A stretch of DNA of 64,000 nt from an uncultured bacterium (GTDB lineage: Bacteria; Planctomycetota; UBA8108; UBA1146). Position numbers and translations under genes: made by a program. The notes under the pieces were generated by a model. That model ran no database searches and was not told the origin of the DNA. It was given only the letters and a program-made list of their open reading frames with translations. The stretch lies in contig CAJXMG010000002.1 in the NCBI GenBank assembly GCA_913056395.1, positions 81,353 to 145,352 on the forward strand, written 5' to 3'. Below, in pieces: positions 44,492-53,143 of this stretch (positions are counted from its first letter, which is position 1; each line of letters begins with the position of its first letter).

Positions 44492-46810
44492 TTATCTTCC
44501 ATTCTCAACCAGAACCCAGCCACTCCAGCCAGAAACCCGATCAGTTGTCGATTTGTCGCGAATCGACCTGCAGGCCTCTCTGAGAGCCTCTGCAGGTGAA
44601 ATACGGGCTCTGGCGCAGTCGATCAGATGAAGTGTCATTTGACGGGTGACCTCATCTTCAACGGGCCAAAGTGACCCCAGAATCCCCTGACAGCCCGCTT
44701 CCAGAACTGCTCTGGGAAAGCCTGCCAAGTCATCGGCACCAAGCCCACCAGCCAATGCGGTCTCGCAACCTGTGAGCAAAACGATTCGACAGTCGGAAAG
44801 ATTCCAGCCGGCGATATTTCTCGCCAACAACTTTCCATCCGCAAAATTTTGGTCTGGAGTCAATCGGAGGGATGAGGACCGGGGATCGCGAGGATCGAAG
44901 TCTCCATGACAAGCCAGGTGAAGAACCTTTTTGCCGTGAAGTTGATCCTCAAGCTCGGTCACGGTGGCGACTCCCCCGGAGAGAATCGTCGAGCGAACCA
45001 ACTTTTTGGCAACGGCCTCTCCCTCTGCTCTGGCACCTGGCAGTCGCGCTTTTTGCGGAGCGTCGGGATCCACCAGAGACAACCAGTCCTCTGCTGGCAA
45101 CAGAGACAACTCCCTTGAAGCGGATTTCAAATTGGGCAACAGGCTGAAAGTGGTTCTATCCATCAGTGATCGCCCAGAGACGGGCAACATTCCCCAGGGA
45201 ATTCTTCTCAACTCGTCCAGCGGTACCAACAACAATCTCTCGGTAACAGGAACTCTCGCCCCGAACAACTTGGACGAAATCCACGCTGCAGATTCGAGGT
45301 CTTTGCCGCGAGAGGAGTGAAGCGACTCAATGAAGCCGATCAATTCACCCTTCTCACACTCCTCAAGATTCATGTTCCATGAACCATCGTTGGTCGTCCA
45401 AGTCAGCAGTCGTGTTCCACAGTTCACCATGACCTGAATCGTGAATTGATTTCCAGCTTCCACTGCGAGTGCCTCGATCTGTTTCAAGTCAGGAGGCACT
45501 TCCCCAGGATTACGCACCCGCAGAAATTCTGAAGCATGGAGCGAAGCGACCACTTCCCCATTTTGTGCAAGAAGTTCCGTCAATAGGAATGCCGGCTCTC
45601 GACGCTGAAACATGGCGGCGTGATCGGAGCTGTATCGCAACCGAATTTGCTCCACGGCCTCCACTGCACTTCTGGCATGCTCAATGGCGAGCGGATATTC
45701 GCTGCGGAATTGATAAACTTTTGCCAGGGCCAGATCAGTCTTCCAGAGCGTCTCCAGATCGCCCCTCAACTCCCGGGCCGACTCCACAGCCGTTCTCGTT
45801 TCTGTCAGCCAGCCTCTTGCGGCAGCGGTCAGTGCTATCTCTACCAATGCTTCCGCAGCCAAAGCCCTGTCACCGCGAACTGTGGCTTTGGTCAAAGCAC
45901 TGCGGGCATCCTCCAGCGAGCGAATCAGGGCACGCCGACTCTCCGCTGCATCTGAACTGCCCGTACTTTCTTCCCGTGCCCTTTTCGCCCTGTCAATCAA
46001 GGCTCTCGTTTGAACCGGAGAATCTTCGGGGGCCAATTCAAACGCACGGTTGAGTTCTCTTTTCGACCTTGGTCCCTGAACCCGATCGATTCTTGCGAAG
46101 ACATCGAGAACAGATGCGTTCAATCGATACCACTCCGCCTCTTCTTCACGGTTAGCAGCGGAAGCCTCCTGCTCTTTCAATTCCCGATAGGCTTCCACGG
46201 GATATCCATCGCGCAATTTTTTTGAGATCCGATTCATGACCTCAAGGTGACTTCCACCAGTCGGATACGAGGGTTTCTGATTCCAGTTCTGAATCGTCAG
46301 AAGGTCGAGCAGCTCTCCCGACTCATTGCGGATTCTGCTGATCACTTGACCTTCAGGGACTCGGCCGGGATCAGGCCCCCAGAGCTCCTCGCCACTGATT
46401 CCCAGAGTCGCCTCACTGCCATCCACATAGAAGGATGCCAGACGAATTTCTGAATCGGCTGTTTTGAGGAGAATTTCTACATGACGATCTTCCCCGGTTT
46501 CAGGCAACTGTATGTTAAAGAGTTCACCCTCGACCAACGGTCGGTCACCAGACAGTTCATCGATCAACTGTGAAACAGACTGGGCATGCGAAGCACTGGT
46601 AAAAACCACCAGCAAGAAGAAGGAGCAGAAAAGAGGAGTCGAGGGTTTCAGCAATTCCAATAGCGATGGGAACCTGTCCAACGACAGGTCATTTCCTGAG
46701 CCAATTTGTGGCTGAATGGCCACTCTTGAATAGGTCTTGCTCACTTCCCCCGGGAAAGTGTTCTTTGATCGGTAAATGGGGCGACTCCGAAGTTGCTGCC
46801 GGGGCGGCAA
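44492..46810 (-). CDS. CHAT-domain (caspase-like) protein with signal sequence
   Basis: Up to 772 aa; the true start is uncertain (TTG at 46810, other GTG/TTG codons inside). A hydrophobic stretch (LFCSFFLLVVFTSASHAQ, about 60-77) looks like a signal peptide and suggests a start near residue 40-45. TPR-like helices occupy about 200-430. The C-terminal CHAT domain has the catalytic His in VLHLACHGDFD and the catalytic Cys in VLLTGCETALAGG, with the final LGSLWPVEDEVT and helix AEALREACRSIRD. CHAT proteases are clan CD cysteine peptidases, usually cytosolic and often in defence or cell-death systems. An exported version upstream of a secretin is notable. Confidence 0.85.
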   Translation of the reverse strand: MPPRQQLRSRPIYRSKNTFPGEVSKTYSRVAIQPQIGSGNDLSLDRFPSLLELLKPSTPLFCSFFLLVVFTSASHAQSVSQLIDELSGDRPLVEGELFNIQLPETGEDRHVEILLKTADSEIRLASFYVDGSEATLGISGEELWGPDPGRVPEGQVISRIRNESGELLDLLTIQNWNQKPSYPTGGSHLEVMNRISKKLRDGYPVEAYRELKEQEASAANREEEAEWYRLNASVLDVFARIDRVQGPRSKRELNRAFELAPEDSPVQTRALIDRAKRAREESTGSSDAAESRRALIRSLEDARSALTKATVRGDRALAAEALVEIALTAAARGWLTETRTAVESARELRGDLETLWKTDLALAKVYQFRSEYPLAIEHARSAVEAVEQIRLRYSSDHAAMFQRREPAFLLTELLAQNGEVVASLHASEFLRVRNPGEVPPDLKQIEALAVEAGNQFTIQVMVNCGTRLLTWTTNDGSWNMNLEECEKGELIGFIESLHSSRGKDLESAAWISSKLFGARVPVTERLLLVPLDELRRIPWGMLPVSGRSLMDRTTFSLLPNLKSASRELSLLPAEDWLSLVDPDAPQKARLPGARAEGEAVAKKLVRSTILSGGVATVTELEDQLHGKKVLHLACHGDFDPRDPRSSSLRLTPDQNFADGKLLARNIAGWNLSDCRIVLLTGCETALAGGLGADDLAGFPRAVLEAGCQGILGSLWPVEDEVTRQMTLHLIDCARARISPAEALREACRSIRDKSTTDRVSGWSGWVLVENGR

Positions 46811-46847
46811 CCCGACACACCAAATATGCCGGAATCACAAAAAAACT

Positions 46848-47885
46848 TCAATCCCGGTCTGGGTCGACTGCAGGTGACCGGTTCATGCCATCCCAAACCA
46901 CCGGGCCCGGCGTCACTTTTCCGAGATCGAAGCGGTCGATCAGGTCTTCGGGCCTCAATCTTTGCCCCTCCGGTGCGAGGCCGCTGAGGCTCGCCAACGT
47001 ACCGATGATCTCCTCAGGTGAGATCCCCTGCCGGCGATAGTGGGCAAGGCTCGTATCTCCATGGCGCTTGGCCAGACGCAACCCATCCGGCCCCACCAGG
47101 AGAGGGACATGAACAAAAGCGGGAGGGCTCCAGCCGAGGAGTCGGTAGAGAAGGATCTGACGGGGGGTTGAGGGGACCAGATCGTCTGCCCTCAACACTT
47201 CAGTCACCCCATCTGCTGCGTCATCGACCACCACAGCCAGTTGATAGGACGGGGTTCCATCCCTCTTTTGGAGCACAAAATCCCCCGCCAGTGCCCCCTC
47301 TTCTTTTCCTCTGAAACCATCTTCAAATGGAACAGAGCCCACTTCGAGCCTCAATCTCAAAGCCGGATCCCGCCCCGTAGCACTTTTGGCCTCTTCGAGC
47401 GATGACCACCGACCATGACAAGTACCCGGGTAGACCATCTCGGAGGGCGGCAGTTCCGATTCATGGGGCGCACTGGCCGCTTCCTCGATCTCCTTCCGTG
47501 TACAAACACAGGGGTAGGCCACCTTTTGTTTAACCAACTGATTCAATGCGGCCTCATGACGATCCCGAAAATGACTCTGTATGCGGATCTCATCGTCCCA
47601 ATCCAGACCCAACCATTGCAAATCCTCGATGGCGGATTCGGTCGCACCCTGTCGCACCCGCGGACCGTCCAGATCCTCAATCCTTAAAAGCAGTTTCCCG
47701 CCCTGCTTTCGCATCGACAGCCAGGCAAACAGAAAGGAGCGGGCATTCCCCAAATGGAGAACACCGGTCGGACTGGGAGCGAGCCTGCCGACAGGAAGTG
47801 GACCGTTCTCACCCTTTTTTGCGGGTTCAAACTGTGGCTCTTTTGCCGAATGCACTGACAATTTTCCTCTCTCGAGCCCCCCCAT
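46848..47885 (-). CDS. gluQ: Glutamyl-Q tRNA(Asp) synthetase
   Basis: Up to 345 aa; ATG 47885 or a TTG about 9 codons later (GAGAGGA upstream) may be the start. It has the catalytic core of GluRS: RLAPSPTGVLHLGNARSFLF (HIGH-type), LLLRIEDLDGPRV, and RLAKRHGDTSL (KMSKS-type). The zinc site is C-x-C with CVCTRKEI and a later YPGTCHGR. The anticodon-binding domain of true GluRS is missing, as in GluQRS (YadB), which attaches glutamate to queuosine at position 34 of tRNA-Asp. The roughly 300-aa size agrees. A truncated GluRS is the less likely alternative. Confidence 0.87.
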   Translation of the reverse strand: MGGLERGKLSVHSAKEPQFEPAKKGENGPLPVGRLAPSPTGVLHLGNARSFLFAWLSMRKQGGKLLLRIEDLDGPRVRQGATESAIEDLQWLGLDWDDEIRIQSHFRDRHEAALNQLVKQKVAYPCVCTRKEIEEAASAPHESELPPSEMVYPGTCHGRWSSLEEAKSATGRDPALRLRLEVGSVPFEDGFRGKEEGALAGDFVLQKRDGTPSYQLAVVVDDAADGVTEVLRADDLVPSTPRQILLYRLLGWSPPAFVHVPLLVGPDGLRLAKRHGDTSLAHYRRQGISPEEIIGTLASLSGLAPEGQRLRPEDLIDRFDLGKVTPGPVVWDGMNRSPAVDPDRD

Positions 47886-48116
47886 GGGCTGCCGAAGTGG
47901 GATCTTTCACGGATTCCCAGTTTGGTGATATCATGGAGTTGTGGACCCGAACAGGGTCCCTCTGCAGGGTGACCTGCGGCGTGCGCAGGTACTTGCGGAG
48001 TTTTGCCAGACTTTTTCCACTGGCAGGACGCTGCCAGTCAGGACGGTGCCCGGTTGTGGGTGTCACGTCCACGTGAGACCGGGAAACTCCAAACCAAGAA
48101 AGGAGGTGGTCCATTG
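47886..48116 (+). other. Leader-like non-coding stretch with hairpin and extended Shine-Dalgarno
   Basis: No long gene lies between gluQ and prfB (about 446 nt). Within this part ACTGGCAG/CTGCCAGT forms a hairpin at 48019-48038. At 48099-48112 AAAGGAGGTGGTCC is complementary over 14 positions (one as G-U) to the usual 16S rRNA 3' end, GGATCACCTCCTTT. It directly precedes the 12-codon ORF at 48117. Confidence 0.55.
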
Positions 48117-48155
48117 ATGATTGTCCGTGGCTCTATCAGGAGGTGGGTTCGTTAA
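48117..48155 (+). CDS. Possible 12-residue leader peptide
   Basis: ATG ATT GTC ... TAA encodes MIVRGSIRRWVR, ten nt after GGAGG of the very strong extended Shine-Dalgarno at 48099-48112. The region after it folds into GGGTT/AACCC and AGCGG/CCGCT hairpins, then a terminator at 48211-48247. I do not recognise the peptide. It could be a leader peptide, a very small basic protein, or part of a small RNA whose strong Shine-Dalgarno is functional in itself. Not certain to be translated. Confidence 0.35.
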   Translation: MIVRGSIRRWVR

Positions 48156-48210
48156 CCCGCGCCTCTGACGGGGGAAGCGGTGAATCCGCTCAATCCGCCT
48201 GGTAGAAACA

Positions 48211-48247
48211 GGGCCCGAAGGGAAATCCCTTCGGGCCCTTCTTCTTT
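48211..48247 (+). terminator. Rho-independent terminator upstream of prfB
   Basis: GGGCCCGAAGGG pairs perfectly with CCCTTCGGGCCC around a 4-nt loop and is followed by TTCTTCTTT. It ends a transcript that begins upstream at about 48.0 kb, before the prfB start. Confidence 0.87.
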
Positions 48248-48331
48248 ATCCGGTACCAGATTTACCGCTCTATACATCTCTTCAGACTCCCGCTGCTGTC
48301 ATAACCTCTCCCCTGCCCGATAAATTACCCT

Positions 48332-49552
48332 GTGTACGCCCCGTTAGGCTTGTTTCAGGGCATCCCTCTCGACATGATGGAAACAGATCGTATTTCACGG
48401 GTTCTGAAACTTCCCCATGACGAGGAGCGGGTCACCTTGAGCGCCGAGACCAAGGCTCGACTGAAGAGCATCCAACTACTCCTCGAACGAATCCGCCATG
48501 CCGTCCGATTTGACGAGCTCAAGGAAAAACTGGGGAGCCTGGAAGAGAAGATGTCCGCCCAGGATTTCTGGGACGACCGGGAAGCCGCCGAGAAAATTAT
48601 TCAGTCGATGAAATCGACCAAGTCTTCGGTTCAATCCATCGAAAAACTGGAACAGGGACTGGAAGATGTTCAGGTTCTCATAGAACTTGCAGAATCAGAG
48701 TCGGATGAAGAATCTCTCGAGGAAGCCGAATCGGAAATTTTGAGGCTTCAGGAGAGCGCAGAGAGCCTCGAGTTGAAAACACTCCTTAACGGGAAGTACG
48801 ACCAAGCGAGCGCTTACATCGAAATACAGTCCGGTGCAGGCGGTACCGACGCCGCAGACTGGACCCTGATGGTTCAGCGCATGTTCCTGCGCTGGGGTGA
48901 AAAACAGGGTTACAAAACCCAGATCATCGACGAACAACACGGTGAAGAAGCAGGTCTCAAGTCATCGACAATCCACCTTTCAGGGGATTATGCCTATGGC
49001 TACCTGCGTTCTGAATCCGGAGTTCACCGGATCGTTCGCATCTCTCCGTTCGACGCACAGGCACGCAGGCAAACCGCTTTTTGCTCCATCCGTGTCACGC
49101 CGGAAACCGACAATACAGATGGTGTAGAAATCGTCGACTCGGACCTTCGCGTCGATACCTACCGAGCAAGTGGAGCCGGTGGCCAGCATGTGAACACGAC
49201 CGACTCGGCGGTCCGCATCACTCACTTGCCCACCGGGATTGTCGTCCAATGCCAAAATGAACGCAGCCAGCATGCCAACAAGGCCCAGGCCCTCAGGGTT
49301 CTGAAGGCAAGAATCATCGAGGTGCAGGAAGAAAAGCGTCGCGAGGAAATGAACGCCATCCAGGGTTCAAAAAGTGACATCGCTTTTGGCAGTCAGATCC
49401 GATCCTATGTCATGCACCCCTACAAGATGGTCAAAGACCACCGAACCGACCACGAAACCAGTAACGTCGATGCCGTGCTCGACGGTGAATTGCAGCCCTT
49501 CATTGAGCATTGGCTGCGCCACAGAAACCGAACGGAAACGGAATCACAGTGA
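48332..49552 (+). CDS. prfB: Peptide chain release factor 2, no programmed frameshift
   Basis: 406 aa or slightly less; the frame opens at GTG 48332, with ATG 48374/48377 and a TTG near 48437 (GAGGAG upstream) as alternatives. RF2 ends translation at UGA and UAA: the SPF recognition tripeptide is in RISPFDAQARRQTAF, and the catalytic GGQ loop is SGAGGQHVNTTDSAVRITH. The coiled-coil N-domain carries SLEEKMSAQDFWDDREAAEK. Many bacteria have an in-frame UGA and a +1 frameshift near codon 25 for autoregulation. Here the frame is continuous, with RFDELKEKLG at the place where the shift normally occurs. It bears on UGA decoding in a genome with apparent selenoproteins. Confidence 0.93.
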   Translation: MYAPLGLFQGIPLDMMETDRISRVLKLPHDEERVTLSAETKARLKSIQLLLERIRHAVRFDELKEKLGSLEEKMSAQDFWDDREAAEKIIQSMKSTKSSVQSIEKLEQGLEDVQVLIELAESESDEESLEEAESEILRLQESAESLELKTLLNGKYDQASAYIEIQSGAGGTDAADWTLMVQRMFLRWGEKQGYKTQIIDEQHGEEAGLKSSTIHLSGDYAYGYLRSESGVHRIVRISPFDAQARRQTAFCSIRVTPETDNTDGVEIVDSDLRVDTYRASGAGGQHVNTTDSAVRITHLPTGIVVQCQNERSQHANKAQALRVLKARIIEVQEEKRREEMNAIQGSKSDIAFGSQIRSYVMHPYKMVKDHRTDHETSNVDAVLDGELQPFIEHWLRHRNRTETESQ

Positions 49553-49566
49553 AAGAGGAAATGATC

Positions 49567-50802
49567 ATGGAAACTTTGGAAACTTCCGATCCCGACATCG
49601 CCGCCATCGTCACTCGCGAAGAGGAACGGCAGCGAAATGAGATCAACCTCATCGCCAGTGAAAACATCGTCAGTGAAGCAATTTTGACGGCCCAGGGATC
49701 GGTCCTGACCAACAAGTATGCTGAAGGCTATCCTGGCAAACGCTACTACGGTGGCTGCGAAGTCGTAGACGAAGCGGAAAATCTGGCAAGGGATCGTGCC
49801 AAGGACCTCTTCGGTGCGGACCATGCCAATGTCCAGCCCCATTCAGGAACCCAGGCAAACATTGCAGCCTACTCTGCCCTGCTCAAACCGGGTGACAAGG
49901 TACTCGCGATGGATCTCGCCCACGGAGGACATCTTTCACACGGTGCGAAGGTCAGCTTGACCGGCAAGGTCTACAACTTCACCCACTATCCCGTCAATGC
50001 AGACACGGAAACCATCGACATCGACGAGGTTATGAAGATTGCCAAAGAGGTACAGCCTCAACTGATTATCGCCGGTGCCAGTGCCTATCCGCGAATCATC
50101 GATTTTGAAGCCTTCCGCAAGGTGGCTGACGAAGTCGGATCGAAGTTCATGGTCGACATGGCTCACATCGCCGGCCTTGTTGCAGCCGGGGTGCACCCGA
50201 GCCCTGTCCCCCATGCGGATGTGGTCACGACCACTACGCACAAAACCCTTCGGGGTCCCCGCAGTGGCCTGATCCTCTGTCGCAAAAAATGGGCCCGCAA
50301 AATCGACTCCGGTGTCTTCCCCGGTGATCAGGGCGGCCCGTTGATGCATCTTGTCGCTGCGAGAGCAGTTTGCTTCCGTGAAGCGATGTCTGAAGAGTTC
50401 CGCGAGTACGCTCGCAGCATCGTTGCCAATGCACAAAAGCTTGGACAGATCCTCATGGACGGCGGGGTTCGACTGGTTGCAGGTGGAACCGACAATCACA
50501 TGGTCCTGGCGGACGTTCGCTCCTTGGATCTGACAGGAGATATTGCGGAACGGGCCCTGGGTGAGGCCGGAATCGTCGTCAATATGAACATGATTCCCCA
50601 CGACCCGAATCCTCCCCTGAGACCCAGCGGAATCCGTATCGGAACTCCCACTGTCACCAGTCGGGGAATGGGAGACGTTGAAATCGAACGCATCGGAAAT
50701 TGGATTCTGGAAGTCCTCAAAAACCCTGAGGACACTTCACTGCATCAGAGTATTCGCTCGCAGGTCCGTGAAATGTGTGGGGAGTTCCCGACAAGAATCT
50801 GA
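49567..50802 (+). CDS. glyA: Serine hydroxymethyltransferase
   Basis: 411 aa from ATG 49567 (AGAGG eight nt upstream); ATG 49561 is possible. This PLP enzyme interconverts serine and glycine while loading tetrahydrofolate with a one-carbon unit. Family marks: INLIASENIVSEAIL, NKYAEGYPGKRYYGG, NVQPHSGTQANIAAY, VDMAHIAGLVAAG with the PLP Asp, and TTTTHKTLRGPRSGLI with the Schiff-base Lys. C-terminal RIGTPTVTSRGMG is intact. Starts 14 nt after prfB ends, so probably cotranscribed with it. Full family length. Confidence 0.97.
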   Translation: METLETSDPDIAAIVTREEERQRNEINLIASENIVSEAILTAQGSVLTNKYAEGYPGKRYYGGCEVVDEAENLARDRAKDLFGADHANVQPHSGTQANIAAYSALLKPGDKVLAMDLAHGGHLSHGAKVSLTGKVYNFTHYPVNADTETIDIDEVMKIAKEVQPQLIIAGASAYPRIIDFEAFRKVADEVGSKFMVDMAHIAGLVAAGVHPSPVPHADVVTTTTHKTLRGPRSGLILCRKKWARKIDSGVFPGDQGGPLMHLVAARAVCFREAMSEEFREYARSIVANAQKLGQILMDGGVRLVAGGTDNHMVLADVRSLDLTGDIAERALGEAGIVVNMNMIPHDPNPPLRPSGIRIGTPTVTSRGMGDVEIERIGNWILEVLKNPEDTSLHQSIRSQVREMCGEFPTRI

Positions 50803-50834
50803 TCGGTGTATCAGCCTCAAGACCCGTATCCGTC

Positions 50835-51833
50835 TCAAGACCTCTTGGAACGGGGCTGGATACCGATCGCCTGATGAACCGCTTCCATCGTCTCCTCGAC
50901 GATGGGGCGGATCTTCCGTGCACCCTCCCTGAGAATCTCCTCGACCTTGTCAGGAGAGCTCTCCAGCTCTGCCCTTGCAGTTCGCGCATCGGCGAAATAC
51001 TCCAGAAGTGCTTCATAGAGTTCCTGCTTGGCGTGGCCGTATCCATAACCGATGCCGGCCGATCGCATCTTGTCCGCCATCTCGTCGACTTTTTCTTGCG
51101 GAGCAACCAACTTGTAAAGTTCGTGGATCGTATTGCCTTCGGGGTTTTTGGGATCGTCCACTCCCTGGGAATCGGTGACGATTCCCATGATCTTTTTGCG
51201 GAGCTTTTTCTCCGGCTCAAAGATCCCCAGATCATTCCCGTAGGATTTGCTCATCTTCTGGCCATCCACACCGGGAACCTTGGCAGCCTGTCCCTCCAGG
51301 ATCAGTGGCTCCGGAAGTGGAAAAACTTCTCCGTACAGTTGATTGAATTTCCCTGCGATATCGCGGGTCACCTCAACGTGTTGCTTCTGATCCTGCCCCA
51401 CAGGAACGCGATGGGATCGGACGATCAAAATGTCAGCAGCCATGAGGCATGGATATGCGAAAAGCCCATGGTCCGCAGAGATTCCTTTTTCGACCTTGTC
51501 CTTGTATGCATGGCAACGCTCGAGGAGGCCCATGGGAGTCAGGGTCGATAGAATCCAGGACAACTCACAGACTTCTGGAACATCTTCCTGCCGGTAGATC
51601 ACTGCTTTCTCAGGATCGAGCCCCAAGGCCAGATAATCGCAGGCGATACCGAAGATGTTTTCACGAAGTGCTTCGGCTTTCTTGACGGTGGTCAGGGCAT
51701 GGTAAGTGGCGATGAAATAGTGCGCTCCGCCCTCCCTTTGGAGGTCGATCCACTGGCGAACAGCACCGAAGTAATTCCCCAGATGGATTCCCGAACTGGT
51801 CGGAGTCAATCCAGAGAGTGTGACCTGACTCAT
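50835..51833 (-). CDS. trpS: Tryptophanyl-tRNA synthetase
   Basis: 332 aa class Ic synthetase for tRNA-Trp. The HIGH-like motif is SSGIHLGNYFGAV (about 13-25), the ATP-binding region includes HALTTVKKAEALREN, and the signature loop is DGQKMSKSYGND. The PVGQDQKQHVEVTRDIA segment is the conserved tryptophan/tRNA region. The length is the usual bacterial one. It converges with glyA with about 30 nt between the stops and no clear terminator. Confidence 0.96.
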   Translation of the reverse strand: MSQVTLSGLTPTSSGIHLGNYFGAVRQWIDLQREGGAHYFIATYHALTTVKKAEALRENIFGIACDYLALGLDPEKAVIYRQEDVPEVCELSWILSTLTPMGLLERCHAYKDKVEKGISADHGLFAYPCLMAADILIVRSHRVPVGQDQKQHVEVTRDIAGKFNQLYGEVFPLPEPLILEGQAAKVPGVDGQKMSKSYGNDLGIFEPEKKLRKKIMGIVTDSQGVDDPKNPEGNTIHELYKLVAPQEKVDEMADKMRSAGIGYGYGHAKQELYEALLEYFADARTARAELESSPDKVEEILREGARKIRPIVEETMEAVHQAIGIQPRSKRS

Positions 51834-52065
51834 CGCTGATTCCCGTCCTTTACCCTGCTTCTATTCTGGATACCCGGACAGTCCCCGGGCATGGAAGGGC
51901 TCCCAAGAGGAAGCCCCTGATCTGGAATCAGGGTACAGAAATCACCGCAGAACTCCAGAAAGACAGCAAAACTTGTCCCAAGAAGAGATCTTGAGCAGAA
52001 TGATCTCTCTTGATCGCCAAAGCCTAAATGCGGAAGATCCTTCATCAGATGAGGAGAAAGCCTCC

Positions 52066-52911
52066 ATGGCGAAGACAGCTTCAAAACCACGCGGAAGTTT
52101 GACGCGAGCCTTCATCACCGGGTTGGCAACACTGCTACCTACGGTGCTGACCATCATCATCATTACGGTCTCCTACAACTTCCTTGACGAAAAAATCGCC
52201 CAACCGATCACTGGCCTTATCCGCAAAGGATTCTCATCTGAAGTTGCCAAAGAGTACTTTTGGAAAGACACCGTCAAACTTCAGGAATGGCAACTGGATG
52301 AAACTGTCGACGACAGTGGACTTCCTGAACGAGCAGATGACATCCCTTTTTCGAAACAGGTCGAGCAGATTAGCCCTAGTTGGCTTGGCTTCGTTATCGC
52401 CATCGTCCTCGTGCTTGCTGTAGGCATCGTCTTCCGTGGAGTCTTGGGAAGACAGTTACTGAAACTGATCGAAGGCCTGATCAAACGCATTCCTTTTATC
52501 AAAATCATCTACCCCTATGCCAAACAGGTGACAGAATTCTTCTTCGAGGAAAAAAACAAAATCGAATACGACACTGCTGTGGCGGTTCAGTATCCGAGAA
52601 TGGGAATCTGGTCCCTTGGATTCGTCACCAGTAATGGATTCAAGACGATTCAGGAAAAACATGGAGGCCCCATGGTCGCCATCTTCATTCCTTCCAGTCC
52701 CACGCCGATTACCGGATACACGATTCTGGTTCCCCGAGACGAGATCATTCCACTCGACTTGAGCGTCGACGAAGTGCTGAGATTCACGATCTCGGGTGGA
52801 GTGATCGTGCCAACGGATGAGATTCCCCAAATGGGCTCTGCACCCGATTTGAAGGCGCCCGGCGAGAAATCTGGGGACTCAAATTCTGCAGAAGATGACC
52901 CGAACGCTTGA
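52066..52911 (+). CDS. DUF502 membrane protein
   Basis: 281 aa from ATG 52066 (GAGGAG nine nt upstream); the frame is open to 51973. Two membrane segments (TGLATLLPTVLTIIIITVSY about 14-34, and GFVIAIVLVLAVGIVFRGVL about 107-127) flank a periplasmic loop, which is the DUF502 pattern. Later marks are RIPFIKIIYPYAKQV, YPRMGIWSLGFVT, MVAIFIPSSPTPITGYTILV and the Asp/Glu-rich soluble tail. DUF502 proteins are inner-membrane proteins of unknown role, also present in plant chloroplasts. A tRNA gene follows. Confidence 0.9.
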   Translation: MAKTASKPRGSLTRAFITGLATLLPTVLTIIIITVSYNFLDEKIAQPITGLIRKGFSSEVAKEYFWKDTVKLQEWQLDETVDDSGLPERADDIPFSKQVEQISPSWLGFVIAIVLVLAVGIVFRGVLGRQLLKLIEGLIKRIPFIKIIYPYAKQVTEFFFEEKNKIEYDTAVAVQYPRMGIWSLGFVTSNGFKTIQEKHGGPMVAIFIPSSPTPITGYTILVPRDEIIPLDLSVDEVLRFTISGGVIVPTDEIPQMGSAPDLKAPGEKSGDSNSAEDDPNA

Positions 52912-52968
52912 CGGGAGAAACTTCCTGACTAGCATCGGGCTTCTGGAAATGCTGATTTGTCAAAGGGT

Positions 52969-53045
52969 CGGGCCGTAGCGCAGTTTGGTAGCGCGCCACG
53001 ATGGGGCCGTGGAGGTCGGTGGTTCGAATCCACTCGGTCCGACCA
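52969..53045 (+). tRNA. tRNA-Pro (GGG)
   Basis: 77 nt including the encoded CCA. Acceptor CGGGCCG pairs with CGGTCCG, anticodon stem CCACG/CGTGG closes the loop ATGGGGC, giving anticodon GGG, and the T-loop is GGTTCGAATCC. It lies between the DUF502 gene and the Kdo kinase-like gene on the plus strand. Confidence 0.96.
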
Positions 53046-53143
53046 TACTTTTCAATCGCGAATTCTTTTTGATCTTGGTCGACTTGCCGATCATTCGGAT
53101 ACAAGGCAACTGTTCGGCCAAATCCGGCAGTGAGGCGTGATCC

